A stretch of 64,000 nucleotides of DNA from Isoetes taiwanensis (GCA_021234155.1 JAJEKV010000038.1:9822092-9886091), one strand, 5' to 3'. Positions 34,000 to 46,016 are shown, numbered from the stretch's first letter. Program-made: numbers and translations. The notes: a model not told the origin generated them from the sequence alone.

Positions 34000-36900
34000 C
34001 CGAAATATGTGGGGTGGGTTTTGGGGATTTTTGGGCCTTCGCTTGGATTATGCGTTGTTCGTATAAAAATGGGCGTGATTAAATGCTTACACTATGGCAA
34101 TGGGGTCGCAGCACCTCAAAGCCTGCTGGAAGAAAAAGAGGACGGTGGCTGGCCAAATGGAATGTGCAGGAGCAAAGGTGCATAAAGTGCAAACAGAAGA
34201 GGATCGCCATAGCTTGAAACAATATCTTGATGCTTGCTTCCTCAACAAGCTTTGGAATGTCAGCGCCCTTGAACAAGTCAAGACAGCACATTACTAGCAC
34301 ACATAAACCCCACATTGAAACGGGGCATTAAAAAGTGCAAACTAATTGCATCAATTCGCGCAGGTGCGCACCGTTTCTGAATTAGATTTTTGAGAGTCAT
34401 GCAAAGACATGTCTGACAAGCCTGGCATCTTAACACTAGAGTCGTCACATGATGTACCAGAAAAGGTGCATTTGCACTGTTCGCGTTAAAATTCACATAA
34501 AATCAGGGGTTCAATAATCAGTCAAACCCTTCTTATATGTTAATATATGGCAGTCATGTTGCATGGGAAAAATACCTAAAAATCTATTGGTCCCCATTCA
34601 AGAGAGTTACACTTAGGTAAACCCAAGGGGGTCAAGTCTGTTTCGCTACATGTTTAGATAAAGTAAAACTGTCTCGGTAAGACAATTTTTATGATTTTTT
34701 TCATTATTTTTATATTTTTCTACACGAGTTAGAGAGTAAGACACAAAAATTGCACCTCAATCCGAGGTCCGAGAAGGGAGATAGGGTTGTTTGAACATGA
34801 CGGGGTCAAAATCGCTGCTTGTCTTTCGTGAACCAACATTGGTTTTTCAAAGTCGTTCCCAAATCAAATCTCTAACTTTTGTAGGAAAATGAATTTTGAC
34901 CCAAAATTTTGAATATAAGTATTAGACAACTTGCTTTATCTAAGAAAAATGTCAATTAGCCTTGATGATGAGGTTTTGATTTTCTTTTATTTTTTCAATT
35001 ACAAGTGAATGATAACTTATGTCTATATAGGAGTAAAATGATTCAAAGTCATCCATAAAAAAAATCACATTATGAAAGGTTACCACGATATGGAATCACC
35101 CCAAAAACAAACACGTAAAAAAAGCATAGCGTTTGTTTTCAAGAAATCAAGAAAGGTTCGTATTACCTGAGACCATTACCGGTCCACCTTCTTTTTAAAA
35201 TTAAGAACTCCCTCATGTTAATCAATTTCAGTTTCAATTGCGGGATATAATCACCTCATGAGCTACTCTATTCATTAAAAATAATCAATGCTCCTGATCT
35301 TGAGGTTTAGCATAAACTTTCTAGTGTTCATTTCAAGTTATCTGTTAGAGTACGCGTTCCATGGATTTCATAAACCTATGTATTGGATGGTGAACTCAAA
35401 ACTCGTATTTTTTATCTTCTCAAGTTGTGAAAGCAATGCAAAAGAATGAAAAACAAATATAAAAAGCTAGAACTATGAAAAATAAAGATAGACTGCTATG
35501 TCTGTTTCCCATAACCCGATTGGGTTCCGTGGACGTTAAAATTTCCTCCCTCCCTCCCTCCCTCCCTCCCTTCCTCCCTTCCTTCCTTCCTTCCTTCCTT
35601 CGCTGGTCCACATGGCTTATGATCATTCAAGAAGCCAGAACATCCTCATCTTAATTAGTTGGTTGCTAGAATTGCATTATTTAATGGTAAAGTTGAAGCA
35701 CAAGCAAACTGAACCTATATGAATCTCCACTCACCCTTCCAAAAATTATGTTAGAGAAGGTAGAAAATCGCCATATCATTGTATAAGTGACAAATGAACA
35801 ATAAATAAAATTTGTAATCATAATTAGAGAGATTTAATTCTATACCCAATTCGTTAATTGTGGACCATAATGGTTCATGCCCATTTATATTCAAATCTTA
35901 CATATAGTAGTATGTTATTTTTAACATCAAATTGGAGATCTATGTTGCCAATGAAGCTTGAACCCATAAAAATTATAGTCTATCATGAAAGACAAACTAA
36001 AGTTACTATTATTATACCTAAAGTAGGAACTCTTAAGCAGCAAACACGTGTATTAAGTTTATGATAGTAAAAAATAAGAAGATTTCATCGTGTGTTTTGC
36101 ACTAAGACGATACAAATTATATTTTAAACTTCTATCACATGTTTCGTCAATCATGAGTTGAAAAAGAATGCTATCTTGCTTTAAAATATGGCAAGCCTAA
36201 GTACAAACCAGAAATGGTCCATGTCTATTTTAAATCAAATCTTGTACATAATATGTTACTTTAACATGAAATTCAAGATCTATGTTGCCAAGGAAGGGTG
36301 ACATTCATAAAAAATATTGCCTACCATAAAAGATGAGTTTTTTGTATTATTACCTTAGCTAAACTCTAATTTTGTGTAGTGGCAACCACTTCTAAATGTA
36401 AAGAATACATGGTTATTCACCATATTTAAGTTCATAAAATTCTTTATTATGAATGTATAAGTGGAATGAATGGAGTGCACCATTTATTGCCCGTAGAAAG
36501 CTTATATATGAGTTTAGTTAAACCACATTAGTTCTATTTTTGTCCTGGATTCTGTATCGAATTTTCTTTAGTGAAAATTGAGATGAACATGACTTATAAA
36601 CATTTCAAAAAATTATTGGACTATAGCTCTTAGAGTTGACAACTTATGGCTGCAAGTCTTACGTCAAAACTTGTTATAGTAAAGGAGAAACAATTCACAA
36701 CCTCAAACAGCTTTTTTGAGCTAAAAATGGTTTGACGACTTCATATAATGCCATCTAATAGCAACGAAACATGAAAAACATGCAAATCAACATGTTTTAT
36801 CATAAAACGTCAATTACTTTCAATTTTAGAAACGTTTGGACCCTTTTATGCTAGAAAGTTTGAAGAATGCAGTTCTGGCCTGGCGTAAAAACTGCTGAAT

Positions 36901-37110
36901 TCAATGAGGTTTGGGCAATCACCACAACATATCAGTAAATCTATTGGTCATGAAATTCTCCATGGCCATAAAGAATCGAGTGAAGATTCTAAAAGTGGTG
37001 GTATCTTGTGAAATGGAAATTTCTCTTGTTAGATACCTGGGTTTAAGTGGCAGAGGGTATGCTGGACCAATTCTGGTGGATGAACCCAGAATAGTTCTAG
37101 TAACAACTCT
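34000..37110. other. No supported gene; one pure microsatellite
   Basis: An AT-rich stretch in which I see no gene or RNA. TCCC and TTCC runs occupy about 35545-35601. Short ORFs at 34094-34297 and 35858-36064 have no recognisable content. Confidence 0.4.
35545..35601. repeat. (TCCC)n/(TTCC)n microsatellite
   Basis: About six CCCT units grade into TTCC units, a homopurine-homopyrimidine tract of nearly 60 bp. Confidence 0.95.
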
Positions 37111-37119
37111 AGTGTTAAA

Positions 37120-37440
37120 GGTAATAAAAATACAAATATGTATTATAGACTCATATAATATGATCAGTGGGTAGAAGAGTTTACCATTGTGTGATACAAA
37201 ATACATACATAGTATATGTATTATGTATAAGTGTACAGGCAACCGGTATATATAGAAAAGACTGCTAAAGAGGAACGTGAGAAGAAGCAGATTGCCGATT
37301 TGTGGAGCTTGCGTAGCAGAAGATAGCTATTGCAAGGCGATACGCAGGTGGGTGGTTTTAGTCTTACACCATGGGTCGCTTTTTGGATTGCTTTGCTGGC
37401 TTGATGAGATGTGATAAGCATTCTTTTGATCTAAGGAATG
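37120..37440. repeat. Dispersed repeat R3, copy 2
   Basis: This copy is close to 30046-30360, with an extra segment around 37300-37350 (GGAGCTTGCGTAGCAGAAGA). GCAACCGGTATATATAGAAA is shared exactly with the partial copy near 33400. Confidence 0.8.
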
Positions 37441-37986
37441 GAGCTAGCAGTAGGGCAGACTTGGGTAAAAGCATGTTAGGGTGTCCCTTAAAAAGTATTA
37501 TTTAGTGACCAAAAAGGTACCTAAAAAGGTAGCCAGGACTGGGTACTGGGTACCTGTATAATATCTCAATATAAGGTATGTTTTAGAACTTTTTATATAT
37601 ATATTGATCTTCGATAGCATTATCTTTATCCTAACTTTGAATATTACCATGTCCTTGACTTTTATTTTGGATTTTTGTATTAGTTTTAATGCAAAAAAAA
37701 ATGAGAAAGTACCCAGTTCTGAAGTACCTAGTGTATGTACTTTTGCAGGTTCCAAAAGTGGTACACCCTAACATGCTTTTACCCACTTAGGGCAAAGGTT
37801 TAGGTTGGATTGAAATGGAAGAGAAGGTGAAGAAAGATGAAAAGTAGATAAACAAAGAAGTAGTTATGTGTCAATTTATTATTGTCCCTCGAATGGTAGA
37901 ATTCAATCCTTTAAGGGCAGAGGATGAAGTCTCCATTGCCGATAGTTGGGGTTGAATTGTAGCTTATCAACACTAAATTTATAATA
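37441..37986. other. No gene seen
   Basis: AT-rich sequence holding only a short minus-strand ORF. Confidence 0.4.
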
Positions 37987-39094
37987 TCCTATTGGACCTT
38001 ATCCAAGCACATCCTTTATATAGAACATTCTTTATATAGAAAAGCTCGGCCAAGCAACAAAAATGTCAGAATGGTGTAACAAGAACTACAAAAGCCAATG
38101 GAGCACAACCATGACCGCAAACGCTACTAGGATGAAACAAGATAGTGGAACACTATTACAGCAAAGACTAAGAGGTTCACGATACAAACAAAATGACACC
38201 CACAATTTGGTTCCATTTAATTCCACAATTTGTTGTTTCACTCTCCACAATTCTGTCACCTTATGGGTTACCTTGGTTCAGTTCTCTAGATTGCTTCATT
38301 AATCTCAGGGTCTCTGATTAAGTCGTCTTTTTTCTGTGGGTTATGTTGTTGCTACGTTGATAGTTCGGTTGCATGTATAATATATGTTAGGTTAGTCGTA
38401 ATGTTCGTCGTTATGATATTTGTTGTAGTTGGTTGTTGTACTGTCAGTTTTGTTCTCATGTCCACTTTGTTGTAGTCGTTGTTTGTATTCGCTTTTCGTA
38501 TCTTTTTTGCATTAGACATTCCATTTCTCCCATGGTTTTGGTCTTTCTTATTTGTTAATGGTAGTTGATTCACATCTTCTTCATGAAGTTTGGGATCATC
38601 ATGTCTCCATCTGCCCCTCCCACCATTCTCTATCAGGTTTTGAATTCGACGACCAGTTTTTTTCACCTTTTGTCTTGCCTCGGCTCCCTTTGAGTTTTAC
38701 CAATCTCATGCGGCAATTGTTTCGTCTTTGGCATGCCCAGGGTATCCTTTGCTCCTCGAATGTCGATGACGTCCTTTGGTGGTGCCATGCATTCTAATAT
38801 GTCATCTTTTCAGGATGTGCTCCTCTTTCGTCTTGCCTTCTACGTCTTGACGTGGATCGCACTCTAGCCGGCATTGTTGCATCGTCCTCCCATGTTCTCA
38901 ATCGCCTTCTCTCTACATTGTCTTTTTATAAAGGTGCGACACCACATTACACGGACCTCCCACCCAGTTTCATGGCTCCGAATATCACTTATCTCCCTCA
39001 ATCTCATGCTGCTTCCACTCTTCTTGCCTATTCATCTACTTGGCATCGGTTTTGGCCTTAACATGTATCACAGGTTTGCCAAATCAATACTTAA
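37987..39094. repeat. Large repeat, copy A, left part
   Basis: From TCCTATTGGACCTTATCCAA the sequence matches 60754-61880 closely, with a few substitutions and a small indel near 38660 (16 bp of copy B are missing). Short frames (M-D-R-T-L-A-G-I-V-A-S-S) are conserved between copies. The match stops at CAATACTTAA, where a 3-kb insertion begins. Confidence 0.93.
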
Positions 39095-39500
39095 ACCCCC
39101 TTTGGTTTGGGTGCATATTCACACGGGGGGTTACTCCGGGCAACGAGAGCTGTCGGATGGGCATATTTTCCCTTTATTCCAAGATCTGGACCGTACATAG
39201 CGATCCTCGTTTGTGGGGTATGCATGTACAAGTTTTTGTATACTGTATATTAAGGTTTGCAAAATACTATAAGGTTTGAGAGAATGTACTTAATGGTGTT
39301 AATTTTGTACATGTATTGTAAATTTTTTGAGGCTCTCGCTGCCCTACGTAACCCCCCGTGTGAATATGCACCCAAACCAAAGGGGGTTTAAGGGGGATTT
39401 TAATTTAAATGTGTCAAATGCAATGGTTGTGTTAATAATGTTAGTTTTGTGTTAATGGTTTCTGTTAACTAAATTTTTTTTTGGCCCCTTCGGGGCCTCA
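39095..39500. mobile_element. Foldback / MITE element, copy M3
   Basis: The arms CCCCCTTTGGTTTGGGTGCA (39096-39115) and TGCACCCAAACCAAAGGGGG (about 39367) are reverse complements. The outer right arm continues to GGCCCCTTCGGGGCC near 39483. The outer left arm is missing, so the unit starts at its inner arm, exactly at the insertion junction. Confidence 0.85.
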
Positions 39501-40172
39501 AGGATGGTAGAGGTGCTCAAATTATGGAAACGAAAACATTGCATAGAATTAGATATATAATATTCATACCAATGTATAATATTATACAATACAAGAATTT
39601 AGCGCAACCCACAATATACAACCCACAATATCATCTTCAACCCACAATATACAAGTTTAGAGTCATAACTAGCATTGCATTTGTGTAGATCAAAAATATT
39701 CATAGGATCAAAGAGGAAAATACGATTTAAAATCATAATGGCACCTCTTCTTAAGGTGCCAAGATTGCAATTTTTTCATCTAAAGAATCATGTTATGGCA
39801 GTCTTGCATGAGTCTTACACTAAGCCTGGATAACCCGTGATGCTACTGTAAACAACGGAATAAGAGATGGAGTGAAGAGAATACAAACCAGGTTCGTATA
39901 TGTGTTGCATTTGTTCCCAGCTCTGCCATCGTGGACGAATTTTCAAACCGTTGCTCTGCTATAAGATCAGATAAGAAAGAAACTGGATCCGATGCTGTTA
40001 CAACAAGTCTTGTACCATGGCAAGCGTTCGTAACCATATGGCGCATATGTAGAACATGTTTAATCTCATAAAGAGGAAATACAAATAGAAAAGTAATGGC
40101 AACAATAATCCAGATGATAACTAGCATTTGCATCTGCGCAGACCAAAAATGTTCATAGGATGAAAATGTTCA

Positions 40173-40343
<171 letters not shown>

Positions 40344-40512
40344 TCAAATGACTCCCTTTAAAAAAAGAATGCATAAAGTTCTCCACAAAAAAATAAGTAC
40401 TGTTAGGTGCTTGAAGCTAAAATGCTCTTACTTTCTTTGCCCGGAATCGTACCGCTCTTGCTCCACAATGTAGTCATACCTATCGTGCAGGATGTTTGAT
40501 GCAGCATTACCC

Positions 40513-40675
40513 TTTGGGAACAAATCCATTGAGAAAATACAGTAACTTCAGATGTCTTAGGTCTGTAAACACCCAGGATATCTTACCATTAAGCATGTTG
40601 GCACTCAACCTAATTTCCACAAGGCTGCTTAAGTTTCCAAACTCAGCAGGAACATAGCCAGACATAGATTTTTGC
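40513..40675 (-). pseudogene. LRR fragment of a plant receptor-kinase-like gene
   Basis: The minus frame reads S-M-S-G-Y-V-P-A-E-F-G-N-L-S-S-L, then V-E-I-R-L-S-A-N-M-L-N-G-K-I. This is the L-x-G-x-I-P-x-x-x-G-N-L-x-x-L-x-x-L-x-L-x-x-N spacing of plant leucine-rich repeats, one and a half repeats long. No kinase domain, signal peptide or further repeats follow. It is a captured or leftover exon piece. Confidence 0.6.
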
Positions 40676-40849
40676 TCGAATATCAACACTTTGATTGCTT
40701 TGGAGACGCAAAATCTGCATGCGTCCTTGTAGAGAACTGCATCGTCCTTGTTTTTGCAAATAATGAGATAAACCGAGAAAACCAGATCGAGAAAAGTACC
40801 GAAGTAGAAGGAAAGTCTAGCAACCCGCCGCAGCAATCAATCGTTTCAG

Positions 40850-41118
40850 GTTTCGGTTTCAAAAGCATCCTTTTCTTCTTTCTGAGGGACATAAGTGATA
40901 GCAACAGTGGCACCTTCTTGAGAAAACATGTGAGCAACGGCCCTGCCAATGCCAGAATCTCCACCTGTGATCAGAGCCACACGATCCTGAAAAAAAACCA
41001 AGCAGATCTTGAGTTTATCAGAGGGCCTGTATGCAGGGCGCCGAGAACGAGGATGAGGATCCATAGGGTGCTCTTCGCCGGGCTGGCGGTCTTGCTTTTG
41101 CGCAGGAAAACTTGCCAT
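40850..41118 (-). pseudogene. Glucose/ribitol-dehydrogenase-like SDR, 5' fragment
   Basis: From the ATG at 41118 the frame reads M-A-S-F-P-A-Q-K-Q-D-R-Q-P-G and Y-R-P-S-D-K-L-K. After a 21-nt pyrimidine-rich insert ending in CAG it continues D-R-V-A-L-I-T-G-G-D-S-G-I-G, then R-A-V-A-H-M-F-S-Q-E-G-A-T-V. T-G-G-D-S-G-I-G-R is the NAD(P)-binding glycine motif of short-chain dehydrogenases. The Q-K-Q-D-x-Q-P-G lead is typical of plant glucose-and-ribitol-dehydrogenase homologues, normally about 290 aa. Only about 75 codons remain, without the Y-x-x-x-K catalytic pair. The pyrimidine insert looks like the end of an intron whose donor side is gone. It lies inside the insertion at 39095-42080. Confidence 0.75.
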
Positions 41119-42083
41119 AGCTCTGTAACAAAGTCGTTGATTTTTGCTATAGATAAATCTTCTGCCACAATGGGCTGCTCTTAGCAATGCTCTTAGCTCA
41201 GACAACGGCCTGTGGAGCTCATGTAGGTCATAAATAGCTAAAAAAATACCTACGAAAGTCTTTTTTACGCCATGGCTCACCATAGACACGTTTTTGCCGA
41301 TTACCCAATTTACTTAATAATCAACACACCCAAGATCGTCTTTTAAGCTCTAAACCAAGGAAGCTGGTCTTCAACTGCTTGAAAGTGCGAAGAACCCTTG
41401 CTGCCAGAGACCTAAAACCCAAAAATTTCAAGCTCTGAAAGTACCGAAAAGCAAGCTCGTTGCATTTAATTACTTGCTAAACAACACATGAAATCAAAAT
41501 CCCAAAAGCTCATGTTTCCTTCGGACCCACGGTCGGACACCGGCTATCCGGTATCTTGCGGCGGGGAACATAGCGAGGCAGGCGGGCTTCTACTACGGTG
41601 CCGGTTAAACGTTGCATAATGGCCCCAATCCTTTCGGTCCACCTCCTAAACAAAGAAGGCAATCAGAAGCAAACCAAGTCCGGCCCTGCAAATTCGTGGA
41701 CTTGTGTGCATGCCGTAATAAATTCAACCCTGCAAAATCCCTGGGGTTTATTCTGGAAGCCACCACACAAAAATCATGGAAGCCAATCCTAAACAGAGAT
41801 CACAGAAGCGTCCTTAAAAAAATTTTTAAGGTCGAGAGAAAAGAGAGGTGGTTCAAAACCCTAATACAAAAATGCTCGAGCTTTGCATGCCTGAGGGAAC
41901 GAAATAGGAAAATGAAGGGGGTAGACCATTACAACATGGATTTTTTGATAACAAAATACAATGCGCACTCTAGAAGTACTAATTAGTACAGCTCATTCAA
42001 TACGATCGCCAAATCATATGAAAACCATGTTAAAAAGTGTATAAAAATACAAAAATAACCCTCTGTTATTTTGCTACATATTC

Positions 42084-42895
42084 ACAGGTTCTGTTGAGGG
42101 AACTATAATCCGCAGCCATTTAAGAAAAGCAATGACCAAGTGGCTGCTAAACTGGCTGCTCAAAGTAATGTGACGAAGGCGAACATAGGGAATATCCTTG
42201 CCTCCCTTGCGGGTGATGCAAGCAACAATAAAATAGATTCACAAGTTAACAAGGATCTAATTGATAAGGCAACCGAGAGTGAAGGGGCCATTGGCAACCG
42301 AAGTGACTCTAGTGATTCACAGGTTTGCCAAATCAATACTAAAATAATGTCAGTTGTGAAGGACGTAGAGGAACTAATAGAAAATAACAATTCTAACAGT
42401 CAGAAGAGCACGGAGATTAAGGGTGGCGAAGGGGAGAATGACGCCGACGACGGCAGCAAAACTGAAGATGATAGGTATGGTTTTGCAGATGAAATCGCGC
42501 CACGCGTGATTTAATTTATCTTAGCTTTGAATTAAATCGCGCCAAGCGTGCTTTGATTATATTTCATTGTCATATTAAATCATGCCAAGCGCGATTTGGT
42601 TAAGACTAACTCAAATCATGCCTGGCGCGTTTGTATTGTTTGTGTGATCATATCTTGCTGACCAGATACATGTTTGATGTTTCAGCTTGCCTTGCGTTTC
42701 TAAGAAGGTTGTGGTATTCGACTTAAACGGAGTCCTTTGTAAGACTTTTCCGAAACATAAAATGACTAGAGATCAGTTTCATTAGACACCAGTAGAATCA
42801 AACACCAAGTGGATCTATCCGCGGCCGCACTTGAAGGAGATGCTAGATGAGGCATTTAGGTCATTTCGAGTCGGTATTTGATCTTTTAAAAGTGC
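42084..42895 (+). pseudogene. FCP1/NIF-type HAD phosphatase gene fragment
   Basis: The 125-codon frame at 42140-42514 (acidic, Asn/Ser-rich) has a good donor at G-A-T-A-G|GTATGG (about 42475). An acceptor at GATGTTTCAG (about 42686) joins it in phase to L-P-C-V-S-K-K-V-V-V-F-D-L-N-G-V-L. K-W-I-Y-P-R-P-H-L-K-E-M-L follows, ending F-R-V-G-I near 42876. F-D-L-N-G-V-L with a later W-x-Y-x-R-P-x-L-x-E-x-L is the FCP1-homology (NLI-interacting-factor) phosphatase pattern. The second Asp of the usual D-x-D is Asn, as in some plant members. One in-frame TAG occurs after K-M-T-R-D-Q-F-H. The frame is cut at the hairpin motif at 42881. Confidence 0.62.
42490..42640. repeat. Degenerate ~45-bp repeat, AAATCGCGCCAAGCGTG
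   Basis: Four spaced copies: AAATCGCGCCACGCGTGATT, AAATCGCGCCAAGCGTGCTT, AAATCATGCCAAGCGCGATT and AAATCATGCCTGGCGCG. They lie within the presumed intron of the FCP1-like fragment and are conserved in copy B at 62295-62440. Confidence 0.85.
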
Positions 42896-42960
42896 ATTTA
42901 AAAGATTCCTTAAAAATAATTGAATGAAGTTAGAAAAAGGCCTCCTTTTTCAAGACTTTT
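42881..42960. repeat. Hairpin-type repeat terminus, left-end type
   Basis: ATCTTTTAAA (42881-42890) and TTTAAAAGAT (42897-42906) form a 10-bp stem, directly followed by TCCTTAAAAA and AAAAAGGCC. The stem plus AAGATTCCTT mirrors the termini at 577-720 and 53860-53965. It abuts the point where the FCP1-like frame is lost. Confidence 0.4.
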
Positions 42961-43668
42961 AATTGTTAATGCATGGCAGTATAAGTTTGAGCACTTTTTA
43001 GCCTATTTTAATCATTGCACTAAATTATTGATAAATAGAAGCTTAAAATTATGCACTTTTAGTATGTCTTTTCTATCTACATGATCACTCCAAAAAAGAA
43101 CATCTTACGACATAGAAACTTTTAGAAGATTTTCGATAATGCATGAAGTTGCTAAAGAAAAATAGCATTGACAAAGGATCTTAAAGCGCATTCATCTGTA
43201 TTAAAACTTAATTTGTAGAGTTACAAGCATGCAATCGAATCATTCATCTTTAAGATTACTTAATTTGTTCACTTATAACCAAATAATCGAAGTGCTAGTC
43301 TCTTTCCAATAGTTTATTAGGACTAAATGGTTGTTCTTCTCCCTTTTCTTTTGAAAGAGTAGGATTCAAACAATAACGAATAAAAATTATCAATTTCAAG
43401 CTTCTACTAGTTGAAAGATGAATGACAAAAAACATACGGTTTAAGAATTATTCAATTAAAAGCACAACACAATTTTTAAAACAAAAAGATCACAAGCATA
43501 TTACTAAAGGAAAAAAACAATCACCAAATAAATGACAAATTAATTCACAATGATAGTTCTTAAACTTCATATCTCAAGCAAATGACAAAATAGTAAAACG
43601 ACTACCAAAGAAATAGAAATTTAAAAGGAGTTCTTAAACTTCGTGTCTCAAGCAAATGTTAAACTACT

Positions 43669-44323
43669 TCAGTAATCAATGGGTTCTTCTTCATCAGTTC
43701 CATTCTTCTCTTTCTCCTTTTCAAGGCCAATGTTTACTAAAGGAATTGTTGATGAAGCCTTAGGAGTTTCTTCAGGAATTACAGTAGCAGGATCAAGCTC
43801 TGCAAAATCAACCTCGTCATCAGGCCTACCACTAGGTGGTGGCTGAATTTCAGAGAAAGTTTCTGTTAGAGTTCCACTAAAGCTTTTGTCGCCTAACTCC
43901 TGATTTTCATCAGGCAAGGACTCACAAGAACTTATTCTTGTTTTTATAAAATTAACATTATCTGGATCAATATCAACAGAGATAACGTTTCGTCCTTTCT
44001 TAAGAGCACAAACTGCAGTTGTCCCTGATCCAGAAAATGCACCTAGCACCCAGTCACCTGGTCTTAAAAACCAACTAATAAGCTTAGAAATTAACTTCTG
44101 GGGCTTTTGATAATGTGACAATATTTGTCCCTGTCTCTGAGGATCTTTCAACTTTTGAAGCACAGCTGGATAACAAACGTTGCTTGGTGGTTGAGTTTCA
44201 TCTGTTGTGTTGTAATGCTGCATACTCCTTTTACCATCAACACTATAATATCCAATGTGGAGATGCTCAAACTTACTAACTAGACGAGCTCCACCACCGT
44301 TGCCTTTAACATTTGTTTTTATC
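43669..44323 (-). pseudogene. Copy 3, last exon: AdoMet-binding region
   Basis: The exon opens after TTCTTGCAG. In the 185-codon frame from 44223, residues 56-86 read G-D-W-V-L-G-A-F-S-G-S-G-T-T-A-V-C-A, then L-K-K-G-R-N-V-I-S-V-D-I-D (about 44058-43966). F-S-G-S-G-T-T is the AdoMet-binding loop (motif I) and the D-I-D aspartates close strand 2. Upstream V-C-Y-P-A-V-L-Q-K-L and K-P-Q-K-L-I resemble the K-P-x-x-L region (motif X) of methylases. The tail is acidic and Pro-rich. This exon is open and has no stop. Confidence 0.8.
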
Positions 44324-44388
44324 CTGCAAGAACTGAAAATCAGAAAAGTGAATTGTACATTTCAAAATGAAGATAAGATTAAACTTAC

Positions 44389-44825
44389 CACACGCAACCC
44401 TCAAAACCAGCATTGCATATTGTAGACATTGGCTTTATCACAGACATTGTTTGAACATCCGAATGAAATAAAATAATTACTCTCCAATAGGAGGAGGTGG
44501 TGACCTCTTTAAATCCTTACAGAAATGCCTCCACCTCCTTCTAAGCAAAAGCCTTGTTATCAAAGCGACTATCCTTTATATTGAAGCCATAAGGTATGTC
44601 AGCTATGCATAATGTGGTTACGTGGTTGAATTGTTTCAGTAACCTGCAGTCTCCAACTACGACTTTATATAATGCATCTTGATTGAAAAGATAGAAACTC
44701 TCAAGATCATTAGCTGATGCGGCTAGAGCGGCTTGACCTTCTGCTTGTGCTTTAAGCTTTTGCCTTTCTTCTTTACACCTTTTTACAAGGCTTAAAAATC
44801 CAGCAGGCAATCCATTGGACTTTTT
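44389..44825 (-). pseudogene. Copy 3, catalytic-motif exon with two stops
   Basis: The exon starts after GTTTCTGTAG and ends T-G-C-G-T-G-T-G|GTAAGT, joining W in phase with the next exon. A K/E/A-rich helix precedes Y-K-V-V-V-G-D-C-R-L-L, then L-C-I-A-D-I-P-Y-G-F-N (about 44600-44586). D-I-P-Y replaces the canonical D-P-P-Y of motif IV. After N-K-A-F-A come TAG and, eleven codons later, TAA in the same frame. The frame then continues V-T-T-S-Y-W-R-V-I-I-L-F-H-S-D-V-Q and I-C-N-A-G-F-E-G-C-V-W. Two nonsense changes in otherwise conserved coding DNA. Confidence 0.7.
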
Positions 44826-44938
44826 CTACAGAAACAAGTTATTCTTTAATATGAAATTGGTATATTATGAAGTTCAAATAAAACACCTTGAGAAAATAAC
44901 GCATTTGAGAACTTATCTATGAAATTTGAAGTACTAAC

Positions 44939-45361
44939 CCATTTGCTGAAGTTAGGGGCATATTCTTTTATCAAAGCATCTGTGGTTGTCAGCGGATAAT
45001 TTGCTCTGCAGTCTTCCCAAGCATCCAGGTTAAGTGCTTTCAGTAGCTCTAACTGGCAAGTTACAATATCTTTTTGTCTGTACGTAACAATAAAATATTT
45101 TTAGAACATCTCTACTGATTAATCACAAAAACAAACACCTTACTGCTTTGCTTCATTTGCCACGACTTTCTGTAGAAGATGGACTAGTAGCTCTTTGTCC
45201 TTAATTCCTTGAAGAGAAATCCAAGGAACAATAGTCATCTCCTTCACCTTAGCAGGTTCAGATAATTTCTTGCTTGCCTTAGGCGCTTTTTCCACTACAG
45301 ATTTTGTCTTTAGTTGGTTATCTTGAAACATGGAAAAACTTTTCTCTTGAAGTTCCCAAAT
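44939..45361 (-). pseudogene. Copy 3, two middle exons
   Basis: Exon 45361-45144 (after GCTTTTTTCAG) reads I-W-E-L-Q-E-K-S-F-S-M-F and H-L-L-Q-K-V-V-A-N-E-A-K. Exon 45077-44939 (after TACGTACAG) reads K-D-I-V-T-C-Q-L-E-L-L-K-A-L and A-L-I-K-E-Y-A-P-N-F-S-K-W, ending at GTTAGT. Phases agree across both introns. These are linker helices between the ParB-like and methylase parts. Confidence 0.6.
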
Positions 45362-45545
45362 CTGAAAAAAGCAAACTATTAGTGCCAGAAGTTGCCTAAA
45401 TTTCAATGCGATTCTTCAACTATCATAAGAAAAAAATGGACTGCAACGACCACAAATCTATGCACTTGTTTCGAAAAAGCAATCCGTCCTTAAGTAATCC
45501 AAATGCAGATAGTAAGCACGTGTTGATCGTAAGAATTTCAATTTC

Positions 45546-45770
45546 TAAGATTTTTTGACAAGTAAGTAATGTAACTAAGTGCACGCAGTATGAATTCATA
45601 CATTAGCTTTTTAACACAAGCAATAAACATGCCAACTTGAGTTTAAATGGGGACCTTTTGTAAGATTTTTTGACAAGTAAGTACTGTAAATGAGTGCACG
45701 CAGTATGAATTCATACAGTAGCTTTTTAACACAAGCAATAAACATGCCAACTTGAGTTTAGATGCAGACC
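45546..45770. repeat. 115-bp tandem duplication in a copy 3 intron
   Basis: TAAGATTTTTTGACAAGTAA starts at 45546 and 45661; both units end with CAACTTGAGTTTA and GGGGACCTTT or GCAGACCTTT. The second unit ends at the donor of exon 46016-45770, so the duplication reproduces the donor side of the intron. Confidence 0.92.
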
Positions 45771-46016
45771 TTTCCACTTCTGAAGGCTAGTTGAAAATAG
45801 TTGTCAAACTTTTTGAAGCACTGGGTGGGTGACAGATCACTATCATACCGGAGGCAACATTCTGTTACACAAGTTTTCCTGAGCTTTTGAAGAAGTGTGC
45901 CATTCTTTATGAAGTCTTCACCGTAGGTCTGTTCAAAGTTTATAAATTCTCGATGCATAAAACGTATCTGATCAATGAAGCTCATTTGGAGGCGGTACTA
46001 TCAACATTATGAGAAA
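45770..46016 (-). pseudogene. Copy 3, ParB-part exon downstream of the Helitron
   Basis: The frame M-S-F-I-D-Q-I-R-F-M-H-R-E-F, then N-F-E-Q-T-Y-G-E-D-F-I-K-N-G runs to R-S-G-K|gtctgc. The 31 bases between the Helitron end (46016) and the ATG encode I-S-H-N-V-D-S-T-A-S-K when joined to 49338, but are one base out of phase with M-S-F. A single-base loss in the AAATGAGC run explains it. Confidence 0.65.
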
